The notes under the pieces were generated by a model. That model searched no databases. It was not told where the DNA came from and saw only the letters and a list, made by a program, of their open reading frames with translations. Source: Fasciolopsis buskii (taxonomy: Eukaryota; Platyhelminthes; Trematoda; Plagiorchiida; Fasciolidae). From it: a stretch of 64,000 bases of DNA. The translations under genes were made by a program, and so were the position numbers. Positions 1 to 14,218 of this stretch are shown here, in pieces (the stretch's first letter is position 1; each line of letters starts with the position of its first letter). The DNA lies in contig LUCM01006116.1 in assembly GCA_008360955.1 (NCBI GenBank), forward strand, positions 32,018-96,017. The letters run 5' to 3'.

Positions 1-385
1 GGCGCAAGTTAGGCCTACCTTTTAACCATGAACAGAATACCTACTTCTTGGAGGTTCGACGCAAAGATTTCTCAAGGCAGAAGCACATGCCCCGTCCACA
101 CTAAAATATTTCGGTCCACACACGCTTGTGCTAAACCACAACGGTAAGGAGGATACAGTAACCATATCCCATGTCAAGCCAACTTTTCTGGCAGAATCAT
201 ATTCAAGGCCGCTATAAAAGCCGACTATGAAAGCTACCGGGGTGAAACCGCCTAACCACAAGTGTACCGACTCACCGGCTTCAGTCCCTTCAGATGAGTG
301 AACGTGCAGTGGACGAACCCCTCAAGTCACTAGATGCGGCCGAGTATTAAACAAACCGGTGCTGTTCACCCACGACACGCATATC
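1..385 (+). mobile_element. Ty3/gypsy-type LTR retrotransposon, 3' end of pol (decayed)
   Basis: From position 101 the plus strand reads LKYFGPHTLVLNHNGKEDTV and then ISHVKPTFLAESYSRPL before a stop at 215. This is the usual C-terminal end of a Ty3/gypsy integrase, where a beta-rich module ends in a DRLKPA-like motif. In another frame at about 300-380, RTPQVTRCGRVLNKPVLF matches the Arg-Ser-Gly-Arg-type motif that typically ends such pol proteins. The frame changes and the stop show it is inactive. The rest of the element would lie left of the window. I cannot delimit an LTR. Confidence 0.7.
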
Positions 386-3300
386 ATTTCACAGTGTTCT
401 TTTCTGTACTTCAAGAGAGTTGTTTCAGAGAAATAAACTGAAATTACATCCATATGAGTTTTTCCACCTGTTATCCGTTATAAATTCCACAACTGATGCC
501 GACGAAGCAGGATCTTTGATGTTGAAATATCACTTGTGCACATGACCAGTGCTCACACCAAGCCTCTCTCTGTACACTGACGTCGATCATATTTCCTCAT
601 TTACTCTAGTGAGCAGATAGTGAAATCCACCGACTTCGTCGCCGCGACCGCCGGAAAATCCTGCCCCCCACTTCGTACATACGGCATCTTATGGTTGCGT
701 AGCCAGCTGCGGCGACTCCCCAGTATCTTGTCTCCAGCACCAATAGCCATCCCGATAATTTGTGTGACTGCTTTTTATCGCTGACAAATTCTTCATCCTT
801 TGAAATTCCATCTGTTATCTGTTCCACAGGACACATGAGTACGTAAGAAATGCCACTTGATACACACAACAACCCGAAGATACTCGCCCATCCGACCTTC
901 TCAGAGAGACCACTCGTAGCGATCTCATCGCTCCGAGATATTCGTTGTTAAAGTGTGCTTTCTGCTCAGGTATTGGTCGCATGTACAAACTTCGGCAGAC
1001 TCCCTGGACGCACGGCACATTTGGTGTCTGTACGTTGTCCGGCTCCAAATACACACTTTTCACCACGTCAGTTTCACTCCACTTTTTGCATGCGACAAAA
1101 GCTAGTCAAGCCGGCAGGGGAAGCTTCCCTCCTATATCAGGATAGCACAGAGATACAGCAATTTTCATCAAAAGACAATGGCTATGGTTCGGCGTTGCGA
1201 GATCGTGTCTAACGACTAAAACCCACGGAACCTGATCCGGATGAAGTCCATCACAGATTCACAGCCCGATTATCCTAATGAAAAGTATTTGCATTCGGGA
1301 TAGCGTATGAAATCTCGAAGCTCGACTTAGTGAGAAAATAAAAGGAAAACAAGAACGCCCCGAAAACTCCACGGTACTAATTAAGCCGAAAAATGCATAC
1401 CCAACGACCAAAAATTTCACAATAACCCCCAGTCATTGTCCAGCCATAAAGAAGTCAGAAATCAGGACAAAAATCCTTGCAAAATGAACAGTTTATCAAA
1501 AGGGATAAACAAAGCCTAACTGTCCTGTGGTTCAAACAAATACAAAAGTTTCTGCGCGGTTGATCAAGCTCAAGAAACAGTTTATTGAAAGCGACAGTCG
1601 AAAGTCAATGAAGGCGACCAGAAAAACTACGGTCGATCACCATGGGCGACAAAAAGAAATCGGACTGCAATAAAACAAACACTCCAAAGTCAGGTAAATC
1701 ATTATCACACAAAATCCCTGTTAATTAATCTCAACCAAAAAGCATATAGTGGAAACTAAAAGGCGATCAAAATCTGTCATTATAAACAGGTTAGGCAACG
1801 GTACTCAGGTAACGGAAAAGGAAGGGGCAGAATTAAACAGGGGGATATTTTCAATACATCCGAATGTTAAACTAAGTTCCTCTAGCCATTCAAACTGCGA
1901 TACAAAGGCAGTAGGCATTCGATCAACAACGCGAACAGTGTACACCAACACTTCCTAAAAATTACACTCATACACATCTAGTTGAATGCCTCACTGGGAA
2001 GATAGGTGCGTGAAAATTATTTCAAAACAGGCCTGCGAAAGAATACCTATTGGTTACATAACTTTTACAGTTCATGACTGCTCATATTTATCAGTAAGAC
2101 GACAAAGGTTTGTACCGAAACCGATATTCTTACAGCTATTTTGAGGCTTTTCCTGTTGGCCTGCATCATTCTCGACTAAAAGGATTTACTGCTTGTTTTT
2201 CATGAAACACAGAACCTTTTTCTCGAGCTCTAGCGAATCCATGGATATCATAGGAGCGGCTGTTAGCAGCCTATCAGTAAGCCTGATTAATTTCGCATCT
2301 AGTTTTTACTAAGCATTGGCCTATTCCTAGCAGTAGGTGGTATGAGTTTTCCCCATTTTAAGACCTTTTAGAAGACATCCGGAATGTGACACCGAAAGCC
2401 ACCTTCTGTTGGATTCCGATACCGCGATTAAGACAAAACAAAGAAGACACGGTCAAACAACCAAATGCGATTAATGCATTGTAAATATCAAGGTGCCGAA
2501 ATAATACCGACACGACAATATATGAGAGGGCAAACCAAGGCAGATGTGGAACGGTAAGCATGGATTAATATTAAACACGCTCGAAAGTGCGGCACGAACG
2601 GAAACGTACAGAGCTCGTGTGCAGAAATAAACAAAGATAACAGAAGGAATACCACAAAATCGATACTCAGCGTCAAAGCAGACCTCAGGGCAAGTGATGT
2701 CAGACAATCATCGATTCCCTTCAAAATATCGATGACATTATAAACCAGGAGCAAATATGCAGGCGAAACAGCCCATAAGTATGCCGTGCCTTCAGTTAGT
2801 AAAACAAGATTTTGTGCCGATTTAGGTTCCTTGTCCTAGCTTTAGCTAGCGTGGTCGGAAGATACCATCCTAGAAACAGAATTGACTGACTTGTGAGCCC
2901 ACATAAGGAAAAGTAAAAAGTCATCACTCAATAGCCTTTCTGTTTATCCCGCTTATAGTTCCAGTACGTTTGTGGGCCAAGAGAAACTGCCGCTTTTTGT
3001 CTGGTTACCCATGTTTCAGTTACAGCTATGCAAGCCAATCCATTTGTTTTGATCTCTGGCCCGCGTCACTTGCTGCCGACACTATATATGTTGACGTATA
3101 GCCCAGAATAGCCTACTTCTGTGGTTTGCATCGGAAGCTGCTTTCAGAACAGTAACCTCTAGCTCTGAACTCGAGAATGCTTCTTGTTTCTTCGATGCAG
3201 ATCTGTCATAAATTTGATGATTTAACTCGTGCAGCATGTGGCCCATATTGTACTGGGGAGATTTGATACAAGCTTTGGATTGCTTACGACCGCTGAACTA

Positions 3301-6300
3301 GGCGAATTTATCCATTTTTGAGTGAAAATTGGCGATCTTATTTAAAACACGTACGGAATTAGTTTCCGTGTGAAATAAATCTGATACCCACTTTGTATTA
3401 ATGAGTCACATTGCGTTTTGGAAATGGAAGGACGTAAGCAAAATTGGAAGCCACCGAGATTCGTTAACAGCACCGTGATCTGGAAGCTCAAGTGGCTGGA
3501 AGCGAAAGGTTTGTCCCATGCCCATTGAACTCAAATGAACGGAATTGCTGCGTTGTTTTTTCTCCGTTCTGCTTTGGCGATTTGGGACCTTCCGTTTTTA
3601 TCCGTTGTTTAAAACTCCTGTAAAAATAATTTTGAGATTTATCAAGCACAAGTAGTGATAAACGTGTTTCTTCGTATGTTTTATTAATTATGTGATCCTG
3701 GAAGGTATTTACCTTCTACTTAGTTAACCACAAAACAAGTTACACAATCCTCGGCTTCCCAGAGGTATATTTTAGTGCGGCGTTTGATGGATAGATTAAA
3801 CGTTCCCGGATTGTAAATTTCATTATGGAGAACTTTTCACTTCACATTTTTCAGTCTTCATGCGTTCCAGTAAAGGACTGACGATCATTATGTCATGCCT
3901 GGGTGGGCATTTACAAATTACTTCCAAAAATATTAGGTCATCAATTTAACCACTGTTCAGAAGCGCCCCTCTTTGAAAAATGTCCTCGAAGTGCAGGATG
4001 ACATATGATGTTCCGACTACGTGGAGGTGATCAAACTGTTCCTGACAATGAAATATACCAGTAATTAATCACCCAATCGTCCAATATTCGTGATATTCAC
4101 TATTGACCAGATGGTGGAAATTTGCCGTAGGCATCCTGACACCGAAAATGGACCAGTAAGACAGTGCAGAGGAAAGCAGATCGTACTAAGCGGTAAGCTT
4201 AAACCGAAACCGGATGCAGTAGGATGTGCCTGAAAGAACGGAAATGCACAAACGTTAGATCAGGTAAAACAAATGGAAACAAAACGTCACAGAATAAAAA
4301 TTTGGAGTCAAAACAGATCACAGAAATGATGCCCAAAAATAGGTGATTTTTAACCGAATGAGTGATGATTCTATGGAAGTCCCTTGTAAAAAGCTTGAAA
4401 AGCTTTCGAGAACCGCTTGTGTTTATGCATGCAAGGCTTAACCAACTGCTAGAAACTCAGTTACACGTGGAAGAATAGTTAGTACTGAGTGAACCTCCGC
4501 AGAAGTTTTGTAGATTTTGGACCAGCCGAGTTGTTGGTATGCAGGAACCGTCACATAGAGGTGGAGCATAAACCAGATTTAATGCCAGCGATGTAACTGT
4601 AAAAATCGTCAACAAGGTAATACCAATTCCAGGCGGTCCAGTTTCGAGAAAATGTGAAAAAATGGAAGTTCCGGAAGCCAAAGCAGTCGGTGGAGTCAAT
4701 ATCCCCAGAATATTTTGGGAGATTACAGAAGGATCGGCCGATCAAGTTACACTAAAACTAAGAGAAACAAGAGTTGATGCAAGAGCTGCGACGGATATGA
4801 CTTCAGCACAGTGGCAACATAAAATGAATACGATTTGTATCATAAACATAGACAGAAAAGTCACCGTGGCGTACGGTTAAGACATCGGGTTTTACCTAGT
4901 AGCGAAAACACACTGGATAAACAATCTTCCGACCGGAACGTGAAATAGAAGACTCATACGTGAAGCGATTTATCCTGATGCATTGATAACTTGAATGTGA
5001 AGCAGTACCGTCATCCGGTAATTAGCCAGCCATTGGTTTGAATGTCAAACGATAACTGCATTCGAAAACACGAAAGTGCAAACCAAATACTGCCCTGAAG
5101 GCGAAAATTCAGCCCTATTCGAAATGGTGGCAGATAACCACATATGGCTAACATGGCACTCGCATTAATGGGTACCGTACTATCGTCGACGTATGCGAAT
5201 ATAATATGATCGATGCTAACAGTACCGACGCGGCCGAGCCAACCACTCATGTAGGCTTTATTATAGCGAGAAGTCACACTAACTTGGCCGTTGTAGGGTT
5301 GAATCAATGGATTGCACTGAGTCAACACGGCTAAATACATGCGAATAGGTTCCGAGTTTGGTCAGAACAAGTGCCTGTCATCGATCTTAACAAGTACGTG
5401 CTAAAGAAAGACTTCGCCTTCATGTATAGAAACGGATCTTCGTGTCTATGGAGTGAGTGAATCAATAATCCGTGGGGTGCAGAGTCTCTCGGATAGCAGT
5501 GATTTCTTGCTAAAACAAGAACGTTGAGTGTGAACTGTTAGGAGAATCTTAACAACCAGTGGAATTGGTGACGTCTCGCACTAACCGGGGTTCTCATGAG
5601 ACCTGGGAGATGCTTTGAGGTGTAGTTGAAAAAATCCAACTAGACCGTTTGCTCTTAGGCGGTGGGCAGTCTTGCGAATACGTTACATACCCAGGTTATT
5701 GACTTTCGAAAGGAATTGGTACCCTCGGCCAGCAGTGAATAGAGAAGAACAACCGTATGCAGTCACGCATCATTCTACGAAAGGTCAACCGTGACAACAG
5801 AGGTGGAACTATTTTCGGGTCAAAAAGTAAGTCTAATGATTCACGTTAGTACGTGCACGTGCCCGCGCGACGGCGTTTAAGAAACAACAGTATCGAATTG
5901 ACCTAATAGAACCGAGTATCAAGTGCAGTAAAAGTACTCATAAGCAAAGCTAGGTATCTATGCACTTTATACCTTTGACACTAAACGTTTTTGTGCCGAC
6001 ATGAGGACATCTTTGTTCACGGACGGTCAGACGAATTTGAGCCAATGGGTCGTCTGATCAGCGACGATGTTTCCAGTGTTAGTGAATAGGGCTTATGATA
6101 CTAAATCTTCGCCAGAATTTTCCAGAAGCGCACCCCTTGTTAATTAGCAGCTCCGTGAGATAGTAAAATACATTTTGGGCCATTGTAAGCAGATATCAAT
6201 GGTAGCAAGACTTCATAACTTGGTAAGAAACGACGCACAGTAGCCAGCATGAGCCTGTTCCAAAGCTTCACACGATGTCAGCGAGCGAAACCATTTAAGG

Positions 6301-6720
6301 GGACTGAGATTGAACTTTATGTAAACACTCACTATATTGCTTGGTTGACTGACAGAAATCTGTGTTGATTTTGTGCGATCACCAAGTCAATCTGACCGGA
6401 GACTTCTTCTTTCACTAAGCTGCCCAAGTCTGAGTTCAAGCCGAGATTGAGAGCACAGCATTATGCCATTGGGCGAATTCTTAGATTTTGGATAAGTAAC
6501 GAGCTCCAAAATCAACGGTAAGCCTTTGAACAGGGCGTAATCTTACTCACCGAATAAGCCACCATGGACAAGCAGCAGTGTCGAGGGTAAGACGGTTTTT
6601 TATCTAGCAAGCGTTCGCCCTGGTGACACGGTGACATGGTGAGTGCTTCTAATCAGCATTATAAGGCGGCTGCTCCTTGTACTCCGCTAACCCGACGAAG
6701 AAGCTCATGAAACATTCAGT
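386..6720. other. No supportable gene
   Basis: Only short open frames without domain similarity or splice support are seen on either strand. The sequence looks like old intergenic DNA, probably with unrecognisable repeat remnants. A 3' LTR of the element at 1-385 could lie at its left edge, but I see no clear terminal repeat. Confidence 0.5.
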
Positions 6721-6726
6721 CAAACA

Positions 6727-6792
6727 CCAACTGATCTAGAACAACTCTGGCGCCTTGCAAATTGCGCTTGGTTAGACAAAGACTAGGGGATC
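6727..6792 (+). repeat. Dispersed repeat fragment, copy 1
   Basis: A stretch of about 65 bases (CTGATCTAGAACAACTCTGG and onward to CTAGGGG) matches 15626-15690 with roughly 80 percent identity by eye. It is therefore a piece of an interspersed repeat. The element class is not known to me. Confidence 0.5.
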
Positions 6793-9700
6793 ATCCTACG
6801 ATTACAAAAACCTACATCGTACCGAGCGACCAAGTAGGATCATAGCCCACTGATTAAACGACGGTGATTACGTCCGACTTTACAGTGATTGACCTAAACT
6901 CCTAGTCAAACGTTCGTTACTCTAAAGACTAATGACACTCCTTTCCCACTTCATACTTTCATCTATATTGGATGTTTCATTCGGCTGTCCTAATGGTAGT
7001 ATCTCCGAAAGACGTCCAGTCCTCCTCCTCTAGCATTCGCCTTCAGCAAGCATCTAAGCCTTACCAAATTCACTTTCGGATGACCTTCTTCGTCCTCCAT
7101 GCCTTGTCAAACCAGCCACATTTAACGCAAGAACTTTAATAAGTATACATTAACAAGTATTTCTAACTCAGACACGAAGAGATCCCGGCTGTCGATGTGC
7201 GCTTTACGCAACAAACTCGCATTCAAGATTCCAGATCTGTCATTTGAGTGAAAACCAACCAACACTTCCACAAGACCCTATCTGCGCCTTTCTGGAGACC
7301 CTACGGGAGCGGCTTCTGATCATATTGATATTGGTGTGGCTCACAGCGAGTACTTAGTTTATAGTGATTGACCGGATCGCAGTTGGCAACCGATTATATG
7401 CGATGAGAATTGGAGGCTCGTGCAATGTAAGCAGTTTTTGCTCCTAAAGACGAAATTTCATTGTCGTCTTAGCGTACACGCTTAGTGACTGGAACTCAGC
7501 AGCAATCAACTACTAGTTCTAGCGAAAGCTTCATGGCCCCTTAGGTACAGTAAAGAGGGGTTATATCGGGGTTAATGGAAGACATGAAAAATAGTCAACT
7601 ACCTTAAAGCAAGGGGCATTTAGTTTAGAAACGGTTGCCAGTCCTGTGTGAAGACCACTGCGTATTACTCTTTGATACGAAATTCAGACATTTAATAGCC
7701 GATGAGCCAGGTGGCGTCCACTGTGTACCTATCAGCAATAAATATAGATCACCATCACCATCGTTCAACGTTAAACAGCAGGACAAGCCTTTTCCCATAG
7801 TTACATGCTTTTATAAAAAGTGAATATCGAAGGGGAACAGGAAGCGGACTCACGCAGGAAGGAATAGATAAGAATTCTGCTGCAGCCAACACAAGGAACA
7901 CACGCTAACTGTACAGATGCACTTTTTCAATCACCTTGATTCAATAAGTGACAACACAATCGCCACTGTTCATAATTCTAGATAGGCCATATGGCTATCA
8001 CCTACCGATGCAGCGATTATGCACAAGATTTCCGACCATACTAGAGCACTTGCAGCAACTTCCTCCAACTTCTTGGTAGTAATGTACTCAGATGTAGTTT
8101 GTTTAAATCTTGCTGAAATGGCCTGCGTACAAAAATAAGAAGGTGAGGGAAGTCGCTACATCCGTCTTGACTTCGAATCCGGCTCAGTCTACACCAAGCT
8201 GTCAGTGTGTTTTGGTGGGAGCTGGAAACGCATGACACAGTGACGGCTGGAATACAACAACCTGTTTGACCAGACCCACCCTTCGATTTCCAAAAACTAA
8301 ATAGAAGAAAAGTAGGAACTGATCTCACCTAATTATAGCAACTAGCACCGATTACTTACCAAGAATGACTGGCCTTTTGCTACTTAATTGAGCTGTGAGG
8401 TTCAGTGATTTCGTGGCGCACGTTAATTCACTCCAGTTGGCAACAAGCTTACATTATCAAGGCTGATAAAGAGACACTAGCTCAACATAAGCGGCCGTAG
8501 GGTTTGCGAAACTCGGTGTTCTCGACCAGTATCAAGAGTGGGATTTGTCGCTGTTATGGAAAATTCCCGGAAGCTGTTTAGTTTTGTCCGAGTTACTGAT
8601 ACAGTGAAACTAAATGTGACCGACACAACATCGAAAATTGACTGCTAACCCATTTATTACTAACAGCGGCAGCTAGTACACTGGGCGGAGCTATTCGACG
8701 GAGTTTATCTAGTATTCACCATCAGCCCTTTCCGCGCTTTGGAGTTGAGTTTTGACAACTCTACTTACTCAGATCTACAAGGCTATACAAGCCTTGGGAC
8801 GACAAAAATGCTGGGCTGTGATAGCCCCTAGCCAGCCCTATTCAGTATAAAGTGCTTACTGGAGGAATTCAGATTCTGCCCTCCAAAGTTTCATAATCCG
8901 AATAGATCATTGATCGAAATGTGAATCAGTTGTTGTCCCCATCCTCAACAGAATCTCACGCAGTGCGAACGACATGAGTAATATCCCAATTGCAGTAAAA
9001 CGAGAGCTATTTGTATCCGTCATTCTTGACCTGTTGCATAAAAAGTAACGAGTTAACCCGCTAGGGGCAGGCTAAGTCGTTCATCCTTCAGCAATTATCA
9101 GAGCAACGGTATGTTTTCAAAAACAGTCATTGTATTCCTACACGTTCTCACTACCCTCGACTCCGTCGACAAGTCTGGTCTATAATGCTGCTGGTTGAAG
9201 AATGGTGTAATTAAGAAGCAAGTATCGGTCCTCAATAAATTGTACGATCATAACTATGATCGGGCTAGGGCTCATGCCCAGATTTTGTCACATTTCGCCG
9301 TTTCCAATGAAATACTACAAGGCAACCGTATATCACTGTTTCTTCTCAAATTTGCCCCACAGGATGTTCTAGCGAAAGATTTTTATGGTCTAGTAGACGG
9401 TGAAGTCAAACTCCTCCCGGAGGTCGAAGTTCGTTAGACCACTTGGCTACTGACGTACCCTGATTGATATATGCCTTGCATCTTTGAAGTTCAAGGTATT
9501 TCTATAAGACTGGTAGGAGCTCATGCCCATACCCACAGTTAGAAGAAGCCGAATAATTTAGTTCAGTCCAGCTTTCACAGGACAGTGGCGGTCGGATGGC
9601 CAAACTTGTGCCCAGAATGCTACCTGTACAATGCATGAAAATCTGCATCCACTATTGCAACTGAATCACTTCAGTGTTACCATGCATAATATGATGACTA

Positions 9701-9990
9701 TCCAGTATGGCCGAAAAGAAAATGGGTAGACTTATTGTCATCCCCAAACAGAGGGAAAGCCGCGGTGTAAGCACACCATCACATTATCCTAGTCTGAGTA
9801 TAGTTACAGCCACAAACAGTGGTACGTGCGAGTACCACGATGAACTACTACAGCAGTATTCTACCTCTCGGAGCGCTTCATTCTACTTCACATCCAGTGC
9901 CACGGAAGGTTGATCACAACTGGAAGTTGCTTTGGGACGGAGGTAATAAAAATAACGAGAGCCAGGTTTCTTTCACAGATCTGGGACTTT
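6793..9990. other. No supportable gene
   Basis: Short open frames only, with no motif I recognise. Near 9430-9470 the minus strand has TAGCCAAGTGGTCTAA, which resembles a Pol III A box, but without a convincing B box. Confidence 0.45.
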
Positions 9991-9999
9991 TGTGGCACC

Positions 10000-10260
10000 G
10001 TCATTACATCCTGCTTTCCGTCAAAGAACGGTTTACAATGCCATAGTGAGCAGTGTTCTGCCTGACGGTTCTGAGACCTGGAGGCTCCGTGCTCACGATG
10101 CTTTTCCATACTCGATTACCTATGTCTTCGAAGTATTGCTCGAGTCTGGCGAGGAGACTGAATCACCGATAACGAAATGAGTTGGGCGCGGATAGTCGTC
10201 TTCTGACTGAGGTAATTACTCATTAGCCCCTTCGGTGACTTGAATGCATTTTGCACATGA
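10000..10260 (+). mobile_element. Non-LTR retrotransposon (LINE) 3' fragment, decayed
   Basis: The plus strand reads QRTVYNAIVSSVLPDGSETW at 10028 and onward. After a frame change comes DYLCLRSIARVWRGD, which matches the region downstream of the reverse transcriptase in fluke LINEs (typically KGRVYNA...LLYGSETW...FDHRCLRSIARV). Stops and frame changes show it is dead. Confidence 0.65.
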
Positions 10261-13200
10261 TTTGCCCTTTCGTGCTCTTCCACCACGTTCTGACTAGGGC
10301 TGGAAGAAAAAGTGTGCCGCTCAGGCTGTGACTTGATGCAAATGCACGAAGATGTTAGCCTCAGTTTTGGCATTTATTGATACTTCCCTGCTTTCTGGTT
10401 GAAGCCACAGAGACGAGAATTGCCTGTGGTTAATAATGCTGAGATATGGCGCAGAACGGAAGTCAAGGAACAAAATGCTGTATATCCTGCCTGGCATTCA
10501 TGTCCACGAAAAAAGCCAACGCGAAAGCAGTGAAAAACAAAGGTATGTAAGTTGGAAATATGCAATGCAATTTGAATTCTGTCACCTTGCTTGTTTACTA
10601 GGCAATATATACGTATATATGTATATACATTAGTCCGTTGTAAAATACAAATATCTGGTCATGAAATTTATTTAGCTCGGAGAATCGATGACGTGTCATC
10701 CAACCATCACAAACAAAAGACAAAATAACACGACAGTATTTTGTATGTTTCAGAAGTTAAATTTGGTCGAATTACACGAAATGATTTTGTCAACAAACAA
10801 CTGAAAATAAATTCATGGAAAATGTAGTTGGAGTTGGTTAAAGGGCAGCATATGAAATCGAGGTAACTTTACAATGTTGAGCATTGTAGAAGTAAGTGCT
10901 GAGTGGAATATCTTATCACGGAACCCTAGCGCCAGTAGATTTTACCAACGAAATATCAGGATTGTATATAAAATTTTTGGGCTCCTTGATCGGTCGCAAT
11001 TGGGATTTGTACCAAACAAGTGTTTGAGCCGTCGGATGACGGTCAAACAAACGACCAGAGGATCTATCGTCTGCAGAACTAAATGGTCGATGAATATAAA
11101 GCGTCAAATGATCGATATGCTGCAGCACAGCCTGATGTCTACAGGCAAGAGATTCATAGTGTTTGTTGGGAGTTACCTAGAGGGAAGATGCAAGTAAAAT
11201 AGCATCTGCGGTGAGAAAAAACAAAGACCTCAAAGCGCATGTTGTTGAACAGCAGACCAATAGGACGTCTGTCTAGAATCATAATCGAGGAGTTGGAAAG
11301 CTCTGACGGAAAAGTACGGAGTAGATTGAGGACAGCACCGAGACGTATTCAAGTCAAGTAAAGTAAAGTATTTGCGTATCGCGAAGAATGAATGTTTGGT
11401 CCTACTAAGCTCAGAAATGGATTTGGGTTTGCGACCGTGAAATGAAATAATAAAATGATTAGGATCAGATTGAAAACTACTTTCATCAGCTATGTGGCCT
11501 AAGTAAATGGAGCGACAGGTTGCGAAAGTGCGTCACGATTTACGGCTAGGTTGTGTACCTTCAGACCCACTGAAGTCGCTTTACTGTTTCCGAATTCATC
11601 TGAACAATGCCATAGTTGATAGTGATGACAAATGAATAAGAAACAAAGTGGAATATCCATGCGGTTCATGCCGATTAGACCAAATGTAGAAAACTAGAGT
11701 CAATATTAGGATCGAGTATGCGGTAATAAAGCAGAATGAATGTGACCGACATTGCCTCATTTACGACACATGGCATCGCGGAATGAAATGGGTTTTATCG
11801 CCTATAATACTGGGAGTTGCAACGATTAGTACTACTGAATTTATTCTTCTTAAGGGAGTGGGCATTACGGTACAACTCAAACACCGACCATGCTGAGCAA
11901 AATGGGCAATCCTGGGAAAAAGGTTGCCAAAATTCAGAAGAATTAATTATAACGATTAATCTGCCTGTTTGTAATCGCAAAATGGTCTGAGTGGGGCATC
12001 GGAGAGAGATACTTCACTATTCCAACTGCATCAACACTCATATCTGGAAACTACGGCTTCAGAAACTCCCTCAGCAAATCAGACGAAAAAATAAGCGGAA
12101 GGAAATGACGTTTTTAATCAAAAAGGGTACCACTACCAATTATTGCGAAAAGCAGTTTTCCTGTGTAAATCCTTTTCGGTATCAAACATCAAACCCCTCT
12201 CCGCCCAACATTTTTCAGTGGACTCTGTGACTTAATTACCTACCAGTGACCAATAATGTTGAACGCCGTGAAAGCCACAAAACCTAAAGGAATCGTCGGT
12301 TGAGCTGGTACCGAATTTGCGGAGAAAACCTCGAGGTCCGTATCGTTAGCTGCAGAACGATAAACGATTGCACCTGAACGAGAACCGTAATTATGAACGG
12401 GTAACGCTGAAGCTGTGCTTCGCCACGATCGGTTACCCAAGCAGGGCAAGCATGGAGATGAACTGAACTTCCCATAAATGCTTACACTACGACTACGATC
12501 GGAATAGAAACAACTCACGGACAAATACACTAATAGATAAGCACATTTTTCGCAAAGGGTGAGTAGACGGACAGTATTCGTGTGAATATGGAAAAATCGA
12601 TTCACTACCTCCACAAATTGTCCAATGGGACTTCGTGTCTTCTAAACTTGTACCAGTGACACTAAACGTGTGTGAGCGCACTGGCGAATAGCTTTTTAAA
12701 AACGGCACCAAAGAAGCCCTTAAATATTTTAACAGGATGCTATGGTGAGCCTAAACATGTGGTAAGTCTAAGACTGTCCGGTGTCGGGACAAGAGCACAA
12801 CAGGGCGCGGGTGAAACGGAGCTGTCACACATTACGGAACCATAAGACGTATGCAAAGGAAAATCCAACTAGTGGAGGCCAAATCTATTACCAAACTTTG
12901 GAATGGAGCTGACGCTGAGGTCTATGAATTATGGCTAGCTGGAAACGGTAGTATACAATCGCTCTTCCACGCATCCAGTTGCGACTCAAACAGCATAAAA
13001 GGCCATTCGGTAGTCCTTCGACTGACACTTTGAGTAAACCGGTGCGTAAAATTTAACTTATCTGCTCTCATTTGTTCGCACTACCAATAAACCACTGTGA
13101 AGTGCCACTCCACAACACAGAATTTTCGAGTCATTAAGTTTTTAAACACTAAGATGAAAGCTCAGCAGCCCCGTAAATGCAACCTTAGGTGTCACTGAGG

Positions 13201-14218
13201 GCACTGTCTACGGATTAGACTGAAGTATCCTTTACTTACTCCCGAAGTGCCGCTCTATCCTGAAAAACCAAATAGCTTTCTCGATTCAATTTACTTTTTT
13301 GGACGACGCTATCTCGATGGGTATTTCTCCGAAAACCCTGGAATATTTTGAGAATCAGCAGTTAAATTGTGGACGAACGTCACCATACATAACAATTTTG
13401 ATTGCATCAGTCCTTAAAAGAATTTAATGTATTCCACCATCCCTTCGGCTGTATCAAAAGAAACTCCTTAAGGGGGAATCTACGGGAAGTCTGGTGCTGC
13501 TTATTTACTTACAATTTACTGTTTACCGAGAGCATTTATGGAATGCAGTTCACAAGTTGAGCCCTTATATCTGAAAAACGAATACATTTCTAGGACACAA
13601 TGGGTAACAGTTGAGGGCCTTCTTGGCACATATGACGACTTAAGTGGAAGACCAGATTGGACAATTCTAATAAGCTTAAAAGTTGTGGGGCTGAAACGCG
13701 GCGTATTGCGCAAAAAATAAAAAGACGGTGATTGAACTGAAATCCGATTACCGAATCGATACATGGGAAATGTTGCAAAGAAACATTCGATGAGCTTCTA
13801 AATGAAGTGGACGATAAACTGGAGACGAAGAAAGGCAAATGTTCAGGTGCTTGTCACAGGCGACAAGTCCATTGTAAAGTACAAAAATAGCCGAGAAAAT
13901 GCCCATAGAAAAAGTGGTAGTGTGGGAAGGACTAGGTAAAGAAGTAACAAGGCGAAAACTTCAACCGGGTAACAACCGGGGACAGCAGATTTCGAAGCAT
14001 CATTGACGAAGAATAACGGAGTTATATGCACTAAATGCGACCAATGGGTAGGTAAAATTGCATATGTAAAACCGAACGCTGACGAGTATTGTACAGGAAT
14101 TCAGATGCTGCTGCCGAATGGATGTAGACGCTGGCCATGAAAAAATGTATTGCTTACTAAACAGATTGTTGATGTGCGTGTTTACATAATGCGAATGAGT
14201 TCGAGATAACGACAAAGG
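10261..14218. other. No supportable gene; downstream flank of the receptor gene
   Basis: No reliable exon was found. A minus-strand open frame at 12240-12614 is Ser-rich but has no recognisable domain or clear splice pattern. AT-rich simple sequence lies at 10602-10630. The 3' untranslated region of the minus-strand gene should occupy the part just below 14219. Confidence 0.45.
10602..10630. repeat. TA-rich simple repeat
   Basis: An alternating AT/GT tract of about 29 bases (ATATATACGTATATATGTAT and on). Confidence 0.8.

Noticed and set aside
10874..11197. Plus-strand frame of 107 codons
   Set aside because: No reverse-transcriptase or other motif could be aligned; probably chance.
12240..12614. 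Minus-strand Ser-rich frame, with VTDRG in an overlapping frame that recalls a retroviral-type integrase motif
   Set aside because: Only a five-residue match, no neighbouring integrase motifs, and no clear splice sites; too weak to call.
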